Shown: positions 7,080 through 16,142 of the stretch, piece after piece | Numbering within the stretch: the first letter of the stretch is position 1 | Layout: each line of letters begins with the position of its first letter | Assembly: GCF_022347565.1 (NCBI RefSeq) | Contig: NZ_JAKRGH010000015.1 | Span: 56,983 to 120,982 of the forward strand | Direction: 5' to 3' | Source of the DNA: Vibrio sp. Of7-15 | GTDB lineage: Bacteria > Pseudomonadota > Gammaproteobacteria > Enterobacterales > Vibrionaceae | DNA: 64,000 nt | The notes under the pieces: generated by a model | Database searches by the model: none | What the model saw: only the letters and a program-made list of their open reading frames with translations | Told to the model about the DNA's origin: nothing | Translations under genes and position numbers: made by a program

Positions 7080-7232
7080 CTAACGTGCCGTGCCATTAAA
7101 ACCGAGTAGGTTACAAGTCGGTGTCACCTTCGTAATCAGCACTATAGGGTTATTGACGCTCCCCGCTAAGAGATCAAATGTTTTCTGCCACTCATCAGGC
7201 ACCTCGATCTGAAAGGTATTAATATTGAGGTG
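7080..7232 (-). pseudogene. Fragment of a GAF-domain signalling protein
   Basis: On the minus strand this stretch reads about 50 codons, LNINTFQIEVPDEWQKTF then DLLAGSVNNPIVLITKV, and ends at TAG. It resembles the extreme N-terminus of GAF-domain sensor kinases or diguanylate cyclases (PxxWQxxxDLLAxxxxVPxALIMKV). There is no start codon and the rest of the domain is missing, so it is a decayed fragment. The remainder of the 545-bp gap between the RNA-repair terminator and the barrel gene shows nothing else that I can support. Confidence 0.4.
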
Positions 7233-7392
7233 GCTAAATAAGTATCTATTGCGATTTTTATCTCATCTAGGTAAGGGACAACCTGTAGTGGTTGCCCCAA
7301 CGTTCTATGGTTTTAATGGGAGTTACAAAATATGCAATTCTGCTCGAGAAGCTTAGATTAGAACTTTTTGTGAATACATCAGAACTATCCCC

Positions 7393-7896
7393 TTAGTAAC
7401 TAACTAGACTAAAACTCAAAGATATATTATGTATGTCGTAATTTCTATTATTATAATCTAGACCATCAAAATAATTATAGCTTAACCCTAAAGTTAGATT
7501 ATTATATATTCTATACTCAGCACCAATAGCCCAAACCATAGAAGTAATATATTTATTGGATGTATCTCCAGTTGATCTGACTTGTGAAATATGTGCACCG
7601 GGCTCAAAGTAAATATAGGCACTTTCTAATGGCAACTCGAACCTTGGATTAAGAGTCAAAGAATCAATAGATATAGTGTTTCCATCATCCTTTATCGAAT
7701 CATGTGTCCAAAGCCCCATTCCACCACTAAATATATTCGATGATCCTGTACCCATCTGCACTGCAGCACTATACGTGCTCCCTTTGTCACTATAAATTGA
7801 TGAACCTAACTTTCCATTTAAATAACCATAGTTTGCAAGTGCTTGCATTGGGAAAAATATAACTGCTGCTAATAGCAATCTGTCTAGAAAACGCAT
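7393..7896 (-). CDS. Small outer-membrane beta-barrel protein
   Basis: A 167-residue protein with a signal peptide (MRFLDRLLLAAVIFFPMQALA, cut before NYGY). The mature part is made of alternating polar/hydrophobic strands with aromatic girdles (YLNGKLGSSIYS, SLTLNPRFELP, AIGAEYRIYNNLTLGLSYNYF) and ends in SLSFSLVSY, a C-terminal aromatic as BAM substrates have. It fits a small 8-stranded OmpW/OmpA-like barrel. The base composition is more AT-rich than the flanks. No ligand or function can be given. Confidence 0.65.
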   Translation of the reverse strand: MRFLDRLLLAAVIFFPMQALANYGYLNGKLGSSIYSDKGSTYSAAVQMGTGSSNIFSGGMGLWTHDSIKDDGNTISIDSLTLNPRFELPLESAYIYFEPGAHISQVRSTGDTSNKYITSMVWAIGAEYRIYNNLTLGLSYNYFDGLDYNNRNYDIHNISLSFSLVSY

Positions 7897-8052
7897 AGTT
7901 AACCTTAGTAATATATGTTTACTTAATTGATATAATATATTGGGGTAAATTAAATAAAGCTATTCAACCAATTAAACGGTCGATTTTACGATCATATTTC
8001 CCCGTGCATTGCTGAGAAATAAGCGGACAGTAAAGTCTAATACGCCCAGTTA

Positions 8053-9675
8053 TTAAACCTTAAATTTTGAAAGTGCAGTTTTAAGCTCGATGTTCATTGA
8101 ATTTACTTGTTCAACGTTACTTAACATCTGGTTTGCATTTTCAGCTACAAGCTGCCCCTTAGAATAGATAGCCGTTACATTAAGGTTTACCTCCTCTGCC
8201 ACGACTGATTGTTCTTCTGTAGCTGTAGCTACTAGGGTGTTCATATCACTTATTTTTATCGTATTCGTTTGTATATCATCAAGTACTGTGCCCGACTGTT
8301 CTGATAGTTCAATTGCAAAATTCGCCTTTTGACGACTTAGCTCCATTGAATTGTGGGCATCGGCTGAGGCTAATTGAAGCGAGTCGATAATAGATTCAAT
8401 TTCCGATGTTGATTCTTGAGTTCTGTGGGCAAGACTTCGAACTTCATCGGCCACCACAGCAAATCCACGGCCAAATTCACCGGCTCTGGCGGCTTCTATT
8501 GCAGCATTGAGAGCAAGCAGGTTGGTTTGTTCGGCTATAGCTTTAATCACTTCAAGGATCGAGCCGATATTATCGCTACTATCTTTTAAGTCGCAGATCT
8601 TTTTTGCTGTTACTTCCATGTCATCCCCAAGAGTGACCACACTAGCAATGGTATCAACTACCGTATTACGGCCTTTATCTACTATAGTCGCAGTATCATG
8701 TGTTTTGGATAGAGTCAGATTAGCATTGTTGGCAACTCCGTGAATGGTACTGCTCATTTCATTGATAGCGGTGGATATCATCTCCATCTCTTTTAATTGA
8801 GTCTGGATTATCTCTGTTGTATTTTGTGTCGAAACAGACATTTCGCAGGATAATGTATAGATCGATTCTGATGTATTTCGAACTGTTTTAACAATGTTTT
8901 GGATTCTATCCATAAAACGATTAAAAGAGCCAGCTATCTCAGAAAACTCGTCTTTGCTATCTTCTTTCAAACGGACTTTCAGATCTGCATCACCGCTAGC
9001 AACACCATTCATCGCCGCTTTAAAGCCATTTAGCCGAGAAAAAATATTTTTACTTATGGCAAACATTAGTGCAGAAATGATTGTTATAAAGCTCAGAATA
9101 ACAACTATAACTTCTATAAGAAACTGTTCAAATACATGATCAACACGGTCAAAATAAAGCCCTGTACCAATAATTATATTCCATGGTTTAAAGTCAATAG
9201 CATAGGCTACTTTTGGCTCCGGAATAGTTCCACCTGCTTTAGGGTAATTATGATAATGATAAACCTCTCCAGACTCTCGTGCTATTTGAATCATCTCCTT
9301 GATAAGAAATGCACCAGTATCAGGGTCTCGCACACCAATCGTATTGCTTCCTACTAACTCAGGAGCCCCACCCATAGCAACAAAATTACCTTCATAATCG
9401 ATGCCATAAAAAAACTCCTGACCACTGTAATAGCGCATTTGATGAATAATATTCTCAAATTTTTTAATAGCTTCAGGCTGACTGAATTTCCCCGCTTGCA
9501 CCTCCTTATCCAGCGCTTTAGCTACACCTACAGCACTTTCAGTAAGAACTTTAAGTTCGCTTCTAAACTGATACATCATAAAGCCATTTGTTTTATACAA
9601 AGCAAACAAACTAAGAAGTACTAGGGATAACATACTCACCCCTGCCATTAACATGATTCTGATTTTTATGGACAT
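8053..9675 (-). CDS. Methyl-accepting chemotaxis protein with single Cache sensor domain
   Basis: A 540-residue transmembrane chemoreceptor. TM1 is at about residues 7-27. The periplasmic part, about residues 30-185, has a single-Cache (sCache_2) signature: [34 protein letters not shown] and [21 protein letters not shown]2 is at about 187-208, a HAMP domain at about 210-265, and the signalling domain carries the hairpin tip [20 protein letters not shown]. sCache_2 receptors often bind small carboxylates, but the ligand here is not deducible. No CheW-binding pentapeptide for CheR/CheB is evident at the C-terminus (ends LSKFKV). Confidence 0.92.
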   Translation of the reverse strand: MSIKIRIMLMAGVSMLSLVLLSLFALYKTNGFMMYQFRSELKVLTESAVGVAKALDKEVQAGKFSQPEAIKKFENIIHQMRYYSGQEFFYGIDYEGNFVAMGGAPELVGSNTIGVRDPDTGAFLIKEMIQIARESGEVYHYHNYPKAGGTIPEPKVAYAIDFKPWNIIIGTGLYFDRVDHVFEQFLIEVIVVILSFITIISALMFAISKNIFSRLNGFKAAMNGVASGDADLKVRLKEDSKDEFSEIAGSFNRFMDRIQNIVKTVRNTSESIYTLSCEMSVSTQNTTEIIQTQLKEMEMISTAINEMSSTIHGVANNANLTLSKTHDTATIVDKGRNTVVDTIASVVTLGDDMEVTAKKICDLKDSSDNIGSILEVIKAIAEQTNLLALNAAIEAARAGEFGRGFAVVADEVRSLAHRTQESTSEIESIIDSLQLASADAHNSMELSRQKANFAIELSEQSGTVLDDIQTNTIKISDMNTLVATATEEQSVVAEEVNLNVTAIYSKGQLVAENANQMLSNVEQVNSMNIELKTALSKFKV

Positions 9676-9833
9676 TTCTAATATTTAGCCTAGCATGAAA
9701 ATTTTATAGGTAGCTTCTGCCTAGATGATTTTTTGCCAGAATGCTACTTAAAGAGTTAACGTTAGGCCCCATTTATGCTTCATATATTTCGCCATAATGA
9801 GGTCTTCAATGTTTTTTGTAATTGAGAAAAGAA

Positions 9834-10124
9834 CTAAACTTCTAAAACTTCGTAAAAAGTAATATCTGGTTCGCAGACTAGTACACCTTCGGTATTTTTT
9901 AGCAAAGCGGTAAAATGGGGTTACTTACAATGCTCATCGAAAGCTTTTTGGTCAGAAAATTGCTCTTGAAACATAAATAGTACTGGGTTGCTTTTATCTT
10001 TAAATAAGCAATAACGTTTTCAACCTGCTTCTTCTCGGGTGGGTGTTAGCATCGCAACCAACAAAGACTCCAGAGCCTGCTCTCTCCCAGTTTTAGCGTG
10101 AAATATCGCGGTTAAATTAATCAT
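9834..10124 (-). pseudogene. Antibiotic-biosynthesis-monooxygenase-like (YgiN-type) gene with two nonsense codons
   Basis: A 97-codon frame from ATG to TAG matches the small ABM-domain (YgiN-like) family in length and pattern (INLTAIFHAKTGREQALESLL ... NPVLFMFQEQFSDQKAFDEH ... HFTALLKNTEGVL). It is interrupted by TGA at codon 35 (10020-10022), where family members usually have a residue before RYCLF, and by TAA at codon 68. No indel is needed to join the parts, so decay is recent. It lies 23 bp downstream of the VOC gene and was probably co-transcribed with it. Confidence 0.7.
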
Positions 10125-10147
10125 TGTGTTTACTCGCTCTGTCATAA

Positions 10148-10543
10148 TTACAGGTATCGTCCTTGACGTTGTAAAAACTCGATCTTGTATCCATCAGGAT
10201 CGATAATAAAAAAGAAGGTCGCGAGGTGGGCTTGATTGTGATCAAGCGTTTCGATATCGGAAGCTTCGATATCTAATGCGATCATTCGCTGATGAGCTTG
10301 CTCAATATCTTCGACACTAACGGCCATATGCCCATAACCATTACCATGAGTGTACTGCTCAGATTGGTTATGGTTATAAGTCAGCTCTAGTTCAAAGCCT
10401 GTTTGAGGGTTAGCTAGGTAAGTTAAAGTAAAATTATCAAAAACATATTGGTCTTTGATGTCGAGTTCCAGTGCAGCACGATAGAAGTTGATGGATTCGG
10501 TAAGGTTGCTAACCCTTACCATAGTGTGGATAAGTTTCGTCAT
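10148..10543 (-). CDS. VOC-family protein, lactoylglutathione lyase-like
   Basis: A 131-residue vicinal-oxygen-chelate protein with two beta-alpha-beta-beta-beta units. The metal-ligand pattern of glyoxalase I is visible: His6 in LIHTMVRV, Glu in GFELELTYNH, His in YGHMAVSV and Glu in GYKIEFLQR. It most resembles GloA (Ni/Zn lactoylglutathione lyase, methylglyoxal detoxification), but the helix between the second and third ligands differs (YNHNQSEQYTHGNGYG is GloA-like). It could be an accessory paralogue of a chromosomal gloA. It is upstream of the broken ABM gene. Confidence 0.75.
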   Translation of the reverse strand: MTKLIHTMVRVSNLTESINFYRAALELDIKDQYVFDNFTLTYLANPQTGFELELTYNHNQSEQYTHGNGYGHMAVSVEDIEQAHQRMIALDIEASDIETLDHNQAHLATFFFIIDPDGYKIEFLQRQGRYL

Positions 10544-10625
10544 GTCTACCTCTTATTCAGTTGAGACCTAGAATAAAGGCAAGGAATGAAGCGTTGGTAG
10601 TACTAGAGTACGACAGTAAAATTAA

Positions 10626-10931
10626 TTAGCTACTTGAGGTAAATCGTCGTTTGACTATGTCCATGACTTCGTTAGGCTGGCGTAGATAAATTAAACAAGC
10701 ACAACGCAACAATGAGGTGAAATTGTTAATTTCTCCGTTGTGTGCCAAAGCTTCGTTGTAGATTGCACTGATAAAATGGGGCAGCTTCATTTGTTGTTGC
10801 TCAGATATTTCTTCAAGAACTTGCCAGAAGCTCGCTTCCAATTTAATGCTGGTAGCATGGCCATCTATTCGGATAGAGCGAGCAATGAATTGATAATTTT
10901 CTTTAGGTTGCTTAGAAAAGATGTTGCACAT
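10626..10931 (-). CDS. Ribbon-helix-helix domain protein (RHH_4 type)
   Basis: A 101-residue protein with a short beta-strand (RSIRIDGHATSIKLEASFW) followed by two helices (QVLEEISEQQQMKLPHFISAIYNEAL). This is the pattern of the RHH_4 family often annotated as ribbon-helix-helix or aryl-sulphate-sulphotransferase-like. It may be a dimeric DNA-binding regulator. No antitoxin partner is adjacent. The plus-strand neighbour is a pseudogene, so its target is unknown. Confidence 0.7.
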   Translation of the reverse strand: MCNIFSKQPKENYQFIARSIRIDGHATSIKLEASFWQVLEEISEQQQMKLPHFISAIYNEALAHNGEINNFTSLLRCACLIYLRQPNEVMDIVKRRFTSSS

Positions 10932-10962
10932 AATAATCTGCCAATATACGAGAAAGTCAAAG

Positions 10963-11256
10963 TAAAGGTGTAAGTCAGAAGTTGATTAGGTTTGGTTTAG
11001 ATGCGATAGTTCAGCAATGCGTATCACTCACGTTTACCTATGGAGATCCTCGCTTTTATAGTGATTGCGTAGGCTTTGAACGTGTCACAGTCAATCAATT
11101 TGCAGCACCACATAAGCTAAACTATCCACATGGCTGGCTTGAAAAATCGCCTAACTCAAGAGCCTCTAAAACCTATTGCTGGCGCTTCAAGCAACGTAGA
11201 AGCTTTTGATAAAGCAGAGTATTGGTAATGAATATCTTCCTCGATTGAAAACTAAA
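10963..11256 (+). pseudogene. Truncated, frameshifted copy of the GNAT gene at 2271-2810
   Basis: From about 10963 the DNA is a close copy of the last ~250 bp of the GNAT gene and of about 25 bp after its stop. It starts inside motif A (GTAAAGGTGT...) and keeps FTYGDPRFYSD and FAAPHKLNYPHGWL. One extra C in the GAAAAATCGCC run (about 11147) shifts the frame. The original continuation AGASS-VEAFDKAEYW and stop are still readable in the second frame. The 5' half of the gene is absent. It is a segmental duplication that has since decayed. Confidence 0.85.
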
Positions 11257-11367
11257 CCAAGCTTTATCGACTAAGATAAAAAGAGCAACTCTCCTAAACA
11301 AAATAATTTCATCGCATTGAGGCTGAATAAATTTCGATGCTAATTAAATAAAGTTCTAATTTAAAAT

Positions 11368-11392
11368 TGGCCTATATAATTTATATAGGCCA
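11368..11392. terminator. Terminator of the 920-residue protein gene
   Basis: A perfect 11-bp stem (TGGCCTATATA with TATATAGGCCA, loop ATT) lies 56 bp past the stop of the minus-strand gene. On the minus strand it is followed by AATTTT. It is A/T-rich on both sides, so it may work in both directions. Confidence 0.7.
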
Positions 11393-11447
11393 AAAAATTA
11401 AAAACTTACTAATATAAATGCCCGTTAATTAAACGATTATCTATATA

Positions 11448-14210
11448 TTAAATTGATGTATCCTTTATTCTATACCTTTCCTCTAGACAAAAAGTATCTT
11501 TAAGTTCGTTTGCAGGAATAAATCTAGGTTTGTTATGATTATATACGACTCCACTTCCAGGCCGCTTATAATTAGGTCCAGATAGACGATGTCGAAATTT
11601 TACAGGATAAGTATAGCTTTGAAAAAACCTTGCATTGTTCACTGTTGGATCTAGTAATCTTTCAGATGATTCTACTAGCCCCGCACTAGATACAACTACT
11701 TTTAAGTTGTAGCTTACATTATCAACGTAAAGTTCTTTATCCGCAATCGCTAATTTTTTCCAGTTTTTGATTGGCACAAACTCCGTTATGCTAACTCTTT
11801 CCCCGTTTACAAATCGTTCAAGCGCAACAAATACATCGAGATCATCTTCGGTCCAACCTGAAGCTGGGTTAATTGTATAAAAAAGATCATCAAAAACTTT
11901 TGTTATACGACAAGAATCTGTACACAGGTAACGGTTATTAGCTAGAGTTGAATCACTGTACTCGAATATACCCATTTCAATATTGCCGATCAGAGAGAAT
12001 ACGCCTAGCTCCTCATTATAACTAGGGTACATTTCTCCACCTCTTTGATTAACTTCTCTTGCATATTTTGTATTTTGAGCCCCTGGCATTGCAATGTTCA
12101 TGATGTCAGCTTGTCCTTCAAAACTCACATTACCTCGGAGGGCTAGCTCACCAACATTAACAGTTGGCATCGGCGGTGGTAAATCAAATCCTTCTATTTG
12201 CGCAGGAACACTAAAATTTGCAAAACCAAAAATACTGGAGACACCACCTAAAAGCGCAGAAGAAATAGGTTCTGGGCTCAATGAGCTTGCAGCACCAAAA
12301 CCTTGACTCAGCTTATCCAATGCCGTGGCGGAATCAGATGTGGACAACCATGTATTTTCTTTATAAACCGCGGTTGCATAATCTTCTTGATCTTTAAATT
12401 CATCATAAAGCGCTTCATAGCTAGCAAATGTTATATTACCAACTTGATTATCTACTCCTGTTCCAGAATCCAAATAACTAGTGAAATAATCTTGGCTAAA
12501 TTGCCCCTCACTATCTCTAATTGGTACAGCATTACTAGCGGTTACCCCTGTTAAAACAGTATCACCATTAGCTATTGGGGTAATGGTTACACTTAGTAGT
12601 GAGTCAAAGCATGAAGTACACGGATCATAGCCCACATCAAAGTCAGCATAAATCCACTGTACATTATCAACAGGATAAAGCTTAGCTAGCGCTGTTACAC
12701 CAGTTGCCTTAGCCTCTTCGCTTAAGTGTGAAGGTGATGTCGGTGAAAACAAATTGGTTGCAACTCTATTATTAGTACCGTTATGGCTTAGTTTTATTGC
12801 TGCACCGTTATACAGACCAGGGAATATATCATATAGTGCAATAACTCTAATTTTACTTGTATATTTATTGTATAAAATAAAGTATGGCGATCCATAAGAC
12901 TTTTGTTCAACTACAGTTACACCGTCAGAGTAGTAACCCATATTTTGCTGTACCAGCTCCCAACCACTTTCAGGACGATTATCTGGTATCATGAACGCAT
13001 TACTTTCATCTACTGAAAACGGGTATCGACCTAAATTATGTAAATAAAAAGGTGATATTTGGTCATCTTCAAGAGTAGGGTTACTACTACCATTATATGA
13101 ATAATAGTTTAATATTTTACTCGTCCAATCAAACTGATTGGTTTGATAGTCCTTTCCATCCAGATCATATAACCATGTTTTTTTATCTTCAGGGATATAT
13201 GGTTTTGAAGGATCTGTTGTTATGTAGTCTTCAATATAACTATTAACTATTTCTTTATATGGTAGGGTATCTTCTTTTGTTTTTAAGCTCCAAACTACTG
13301 GATCACCATTGTTACTTCCCATAACGACAAGTTTCCTGTCGCTAGACAATTTTAAATAGTCGCCACTATCGACGTTTCTTAATCTAAAGTTATTAGGCTC
13401 AACCAGTTCAATAGACCATTGGCAAGCTTTTTCTTGATCAGTAATGTCATGGTTAGGACGTAAACATAACTCTTGACCATTATCCGATAAAAATGAAACT
13501 GTGTTACCATTATCTATAAAATTAAGCTTCCACGTTGATATACCTTCATCAATTAATGATAGGCTCAAATCATCATTAGTCGCAAAGCGACTTTTCCGAT
13601 ATTTATCTAGAAATGGAACTAAGTAATAATCTTCAACGTCACTATAAGCATTTAGTCCTGTGTGTATTTTTATGGATGAAACTTCACCATTTAGCCTAAT
13701 GTTTTTACTCACTGAAACAATAGTCTCATTACCTGTGAAGTTTTTTCCAGAATATAATTTAGCTTGATACCCTTTTCCCGGCGGGAAAGATATTGAATAA
13801 GTAGAGTTGATAAAGCTTAATGATTCTAAATCCTCTACACTTTGGCTTAAACAACGCCTAGCACCCAATTGGTTATTTTCCCGGTACAAACAAACTTCTT
13901 CATTTGAGTCCCCATTATCATTAAAGCCAACTGTCCAACTATGATTTCTATAGGGCTCCCCACTGAAGTCATACGTCCCTGGCCCAAAGATTTTACCTTG
14001 AGAGGAGGTTATTTTATAAGGTGAAGGTATTATGACTTTACTGATATAACCACTATTATATGTTTCTGTAGGTTTTAGACAAGACCCGCCTCTAGTTAGA
14101 TGTGTAGAATTAAAAAACTCTACGGGGCAATGCCCTGTTTTCTTATAATCAGCATAGGTATTAAAACTTAAACAGCTTATTCCAGCCAATAAGTAACTTC
14201 TTATTTTCAT
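11448..14210 (-). CDS. Large secreted protein with beta/gamma-crystallin-like and beta-trefoil-like segments
   Basis: The 920-residue product begins with a signal peptide (MKIRSYLLAGISCLSFNTYA). Residues ~30-200 contain two crystallin-like Greek-key patterns (VCLYRENNQLGARRCL; GYQAKLYSGKNFTGNETIVS). Residues ~200-310 resemble a ricin/fascin-type beta-trefoil (FATNDDLSLSL, ELCLRPNHD, NFRLRNVDSGDYLKL, PVVWSLK). The remaining ~600 residues match no family I recognise. They include a CxxC (DPCTSC), a glycine/alanine-rich stretch (FGAASSLSPEPISSALLGGVSSIFGF) that might insert in a membrane, and a DDL-rich C-terminal part. The gene is AT-rich and stands alone with its own terminator, which suggests horizontal origin. 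It may be a lectin, toxin or matrix protein. Function unknown. Confidence 0.7.
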   Translation of the reverse strand: MKIRSYLLAGISCLSFNTYADYKKTGHCPVEFFNSTHLTRGGSCLKPTETYNSGYISKVIIPSPYKITSSQGKIFGPGTYDFSGEPYRNHSWTVGFNDNGDSNEEVCLYRENNQLGARRCLSQSVEDLESLSFINSTYSISFPPGKGYQAKLYSGKNFTGNETIVSVSKNIRLNGEVSSIKIHTGLNAYSDVEDYYLVPFLDKYRKSRFATNDDLSLSLIDEGISTWKLNFIDNGNTVSFLSDNGQELCLRPNHDITDQEKACQWSIELVEPNNFRLRNVDSGDYLKLSSDRKLVVMGSNNGDPVVWSLKTKEDTLPYKEIVNSYIEDYITTDPSKPYIPEDKKTWLYDLDGKDYQTNQFDWTSKILNYYSYNGSSNPTLEDDQISPFYLHNLGRYPFSVDESNAFMIPDNRPESGWELVQQNMGYYSDGVTVVEQKSYGSPYFILYNKYTSKIRVIALYDIFPGLYNGAAIKLSHNGTNNRVATNLFSPTSPSHLSEEAKATGVTALAKLYPVDNVQWIYADFDVGYDPCTSCFDSLLSVTITPIANGDTVLTGVTASNAVPIRDSEGQFSQDYFTSYLDSGTGVDNQVGNITFASYEALYDEFKDQEDYATAVYKENTWLSTSDSATALDKLSQGFGAASSLSPEPISSALLGGVSSIFGFANFSVPAQIEGFDLPPPMPTVNVGELALRGNVSFEGQADIMNIAMPGAQNTKYAREVNQRGGEMYPSYNEELGVFSLIGNIEMGIFEYSDSTLANNRYLCTDSCRITKVFDDLFYTINPASGWTEDDLDVFVALERFVNGERVSITEFVPIKNWKKLAIADKELYVDNVSYNLKVVVSSAGLVESSERLLDPTVNNARFFQSYTYPVKFRHRLSGPNYKRPGSGVVYNHNKPRFIPANELKDTFCLEERYRIKDTSI

Positions 14211-14515
14211 TATTTAGCCTTATTTATTAAAAATATAAAAGACAAGATTAAAAATTATAAAACTAGTATTTTAGGAGTTATAATAATTTAATTTAAATAG
14301 GTAAACTCTATTACCGCCATAAGAGACCTGTTAATAAATGTATTTATTTCAATTTTTTCAGAAATCAATAAAAAAACATAAGGTGTTGTTTTTAATGATA
14401 TATATTCTAACCACCAGCAGCAGCCTAAAAACGGGAGTGAGTTTTTCGACATGCAGCCATAATCTGCATTATGGAATACATCTCCTCCCTTTCATTCACC
14501 ATAAAGGATCGGTAT

Positions 14516-14605
14516 TAACTAATATTGTATAAATCCGTCAATGCACCTCCTTCCTTCCATTCATCATGGATAATAGGCATTGACGGATTTATACAATATC
14601 AGTTA
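14516..14605. repeat. 29-bp near-perfect inverted repeat
   Basis: Arms at 14516-14544 and 14577-14605 are reverse complements with one mismatch; 23 of the base pairs are contiguous (from ATATTGTATAAATCCG). They enclose a 32-base pyrimidine-rich loop (CTCCTTCCTTCC...). A similar pyrimidine-rich stretch at about 14480-14508 lies just outside the left arm. There is no transposase, so this may be a MITE-like element, a strong terminator-like hairpin or a protein-binding cruciform. The rest of the 14211-14654 gap holds a small CCATAAT/ATTATGG hairpin at 14457-14474 and no credible gene. Confidence 0.75.
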
Positions 14606-14654
14606 GCCCTCTACTTGTATTATTAGCGCCATCGTTCACATAGGGAATACAATT

Positions 14655-14963
14655 ATGTCTACTGTTTTTCAAGCTGCTTTTATTTTCGTTGCTCCACACG
14701 CCGATCCTTCACGTGATGTTTCTTGGGTGCGTACTGAAGAAGTGCATGTAAAAACCATTGCGGTTTCAAGTTACCAACAAGCTTGCGAGTTAATGGATTC
14801 ACTGGTCGAAGAAGGGATTAAAGCGGTAGAGCTTTGTGCCGGATTTGGCCACCAAGGTGTTGCCGATGTCGTAAAGGCCGCTAATAATCGATTACATGTG
14901 GGTGTGGTTCGCTTTGATAAACACCCTTGTTTAGACTTTGCTAGTGGCGATGAGTTATTCTGA
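14655..14963 (+). CDS. DUF6506 family protein
   Basis: A 102-residue soluble protein (MSTVFQAAFIFVAPHADPSRDVSWVRTEEVHVKTIAV...) matching the small DUF6506 family, with the typical KAVELCAGFGHQGVADVVKAA segment. Its function is unestablished. The AraC gene 78 bp downstream is on the same strand with a hairpin between, which suggests that the regulator controls it or is read through at a lower level. The start ATG follows GGGAATACAATT, a modest ribosome site. Confidence 0.75.
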   Translation: MSTVFQAAFIFVAPHADPSRDVSWVRTEEVHVKTIAVSSYQQACELMDSLVEEGIKAVELCAGFGHQGVADVVKAANNRLHVGVVRFDKHPCLDFASGDELF

Positions 14964-14986
14964 TCACCCTAAGCCTTGTAATTAAA

Positions 14987-15023
14987 GCCACCTCTCCCCC
15001 AAATTATTCCAGCCAGAGGTGGC
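14987..15023 (+). terminator. Hairpin between DUF6506 and AraC genes
   Basis: GCCACCTCT pairs with AGAGGTGGC across a 19-base loop just after the DUF6506 stop. No T-tract follows, so it may be a weak terminator or an mRNA-stabilising stem that lowers expression of the downstream regulator. Confidence 0.45.
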
Positions 15024-15041
15024 CTGACACTAAGAATTTAT

Positions 15042-15839
15042 ATGCGACAAATAACACCATCCCCATTACTCAGTCCATATATTGCGCACTTTTGGCTATG
15101 GGAGCACAGCAACCTATCAGCTCTGCCAAACATGCTACCCGGAACTGGGGTTGAACTTCTGCTCAATTTTGGTGATGAACTCATCATCGAGGCCACTCAA
15201 TCAGCACGACTCCGCTTTGGTGAAGGAATGATCCTTTGCCCACGAAAATCCCTCATGCGTATTCACACAACAGGAAAAACCAAGGTTCTTTCTATACGGT
15301 TTCGTTCTGCGGGTTTTTTCACCTTATTTGGCATGCCGTTAACTGAACTGTCTGATAAGTTCTGCCTCACAGAGAACTTATTGCCCACTTCGCTGCTAGA
15401 ACAGTTGATTAACTTAAAAAGTGATATTGCAAGGGTTAATTTATTAGAACAATGGTTACTCCAAAAACTCTCTAAAATGACTAACTCAGACACAGCACTG
15501 CCGTGGGCTATTGATGAAATTTACTACCAACATAACAACCACGGCATTGCAGAAATCAAAAACCAACTAAAATGCAGCGAACGAACCTTCCAGAGGAAAT
15601 TTAAGTTATTTACGGGTGTCGATGCTAAATATTTTGAAAGAACCGCCCGGTTTCAAGCCACTCTTAAAGACTTACTGGCGGCTCAATCAAACAAATACAT
15701 AACAACCGCACTCAACCATGGTTACTATGATCAAGCCCATTTTATTAAAGAGTTCAAATACTTCACTCAAACGACGCCCAGTGAGTATTTGGTAGAAAAT
15801 AATTTCACCTTAAATTACTACTCGCTAAGCTCATGGTGA
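15042..15839 (+). CDS. AraC-family transcriptional regulator
   Basis: A 265-residue protein. The N-terminal ~140 residues resemble the DUF6597-type cupin-like sensor (SPLLSPYIAHFWLWEHS, LPGTGVELLLNFGD). The C-terminal ~90 residues carry the two AraC helix-turn-helix motifs (IKNQLKCSERTFQRKFKLFTG and ALNHGYYDQAHFIKEFKYF-TQTTPSEYL). It probably controls the preceding DUF6506 gene. The ~300 bp after it (15840-16142) are AT-rich with no gene or clear structure visible. Confidence 0.88.
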   Translation: MRQITPSPLLSPYIAHFWLWEHSNLSALPNMLPGTGVELLLNFGDELIIEATQSARLRFGEGMILCPRKSLMRIHTTGKTKVLSIRFRSAGFFTLFGMPLTELSDKFCLTENLLPTSLLEQLINLKSDIARVNLLEQWLLQKLSKMTNSDTALPWAIDEIYYQHNNHGIAEIKNQLKCSERTFQRKFKLFTGVDAKYFERTARFQATLKDLLAAQSNKYITTALNHGYYDQAHFIKEFKYFTQTTPSEYLVENNFTLNYYSLSSW

Positions 15840-16142
15840 GATCTGTGTGATAAAACACCCTAGCGATGAGGGAGTAAGTCAGGGACTGTTTTAAGGCATC
15901 TCATAAATATGATTAATAACATACAAAAAATAAACCACGTCAAATATGCATGATTTATAGCCCCAACAAAAGAAACGTAAAAACAGTATTTATTGTCAAA
16001 ATACCCCTTTCTTTCAGTTAAATAAAAACCCAACAAGGCTTCAAAGTTTCACCTTAACAGCTTGTATGTGTTGCACAAAATGATCAAATTGAGAAGTTAA
16101 ACATGTTCATTAAATACACAATGCTAGCTGATAAAGGAATAG

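Noticed and set aside
10020..10022. TGA in the ABM-like gene as a selenocysteine codon
   Set aside because: A second stop (TAA) interrupts the same frame downstream, and no SECIS-like hairpin follows the TGA; decay is simpler.
14338..14532. A 64-codon frame in front of the large inverted repeat
   Set aside because: No ribosome site, low-complexity composition, and it runs into the inverted repeat arm; no family resemblance.
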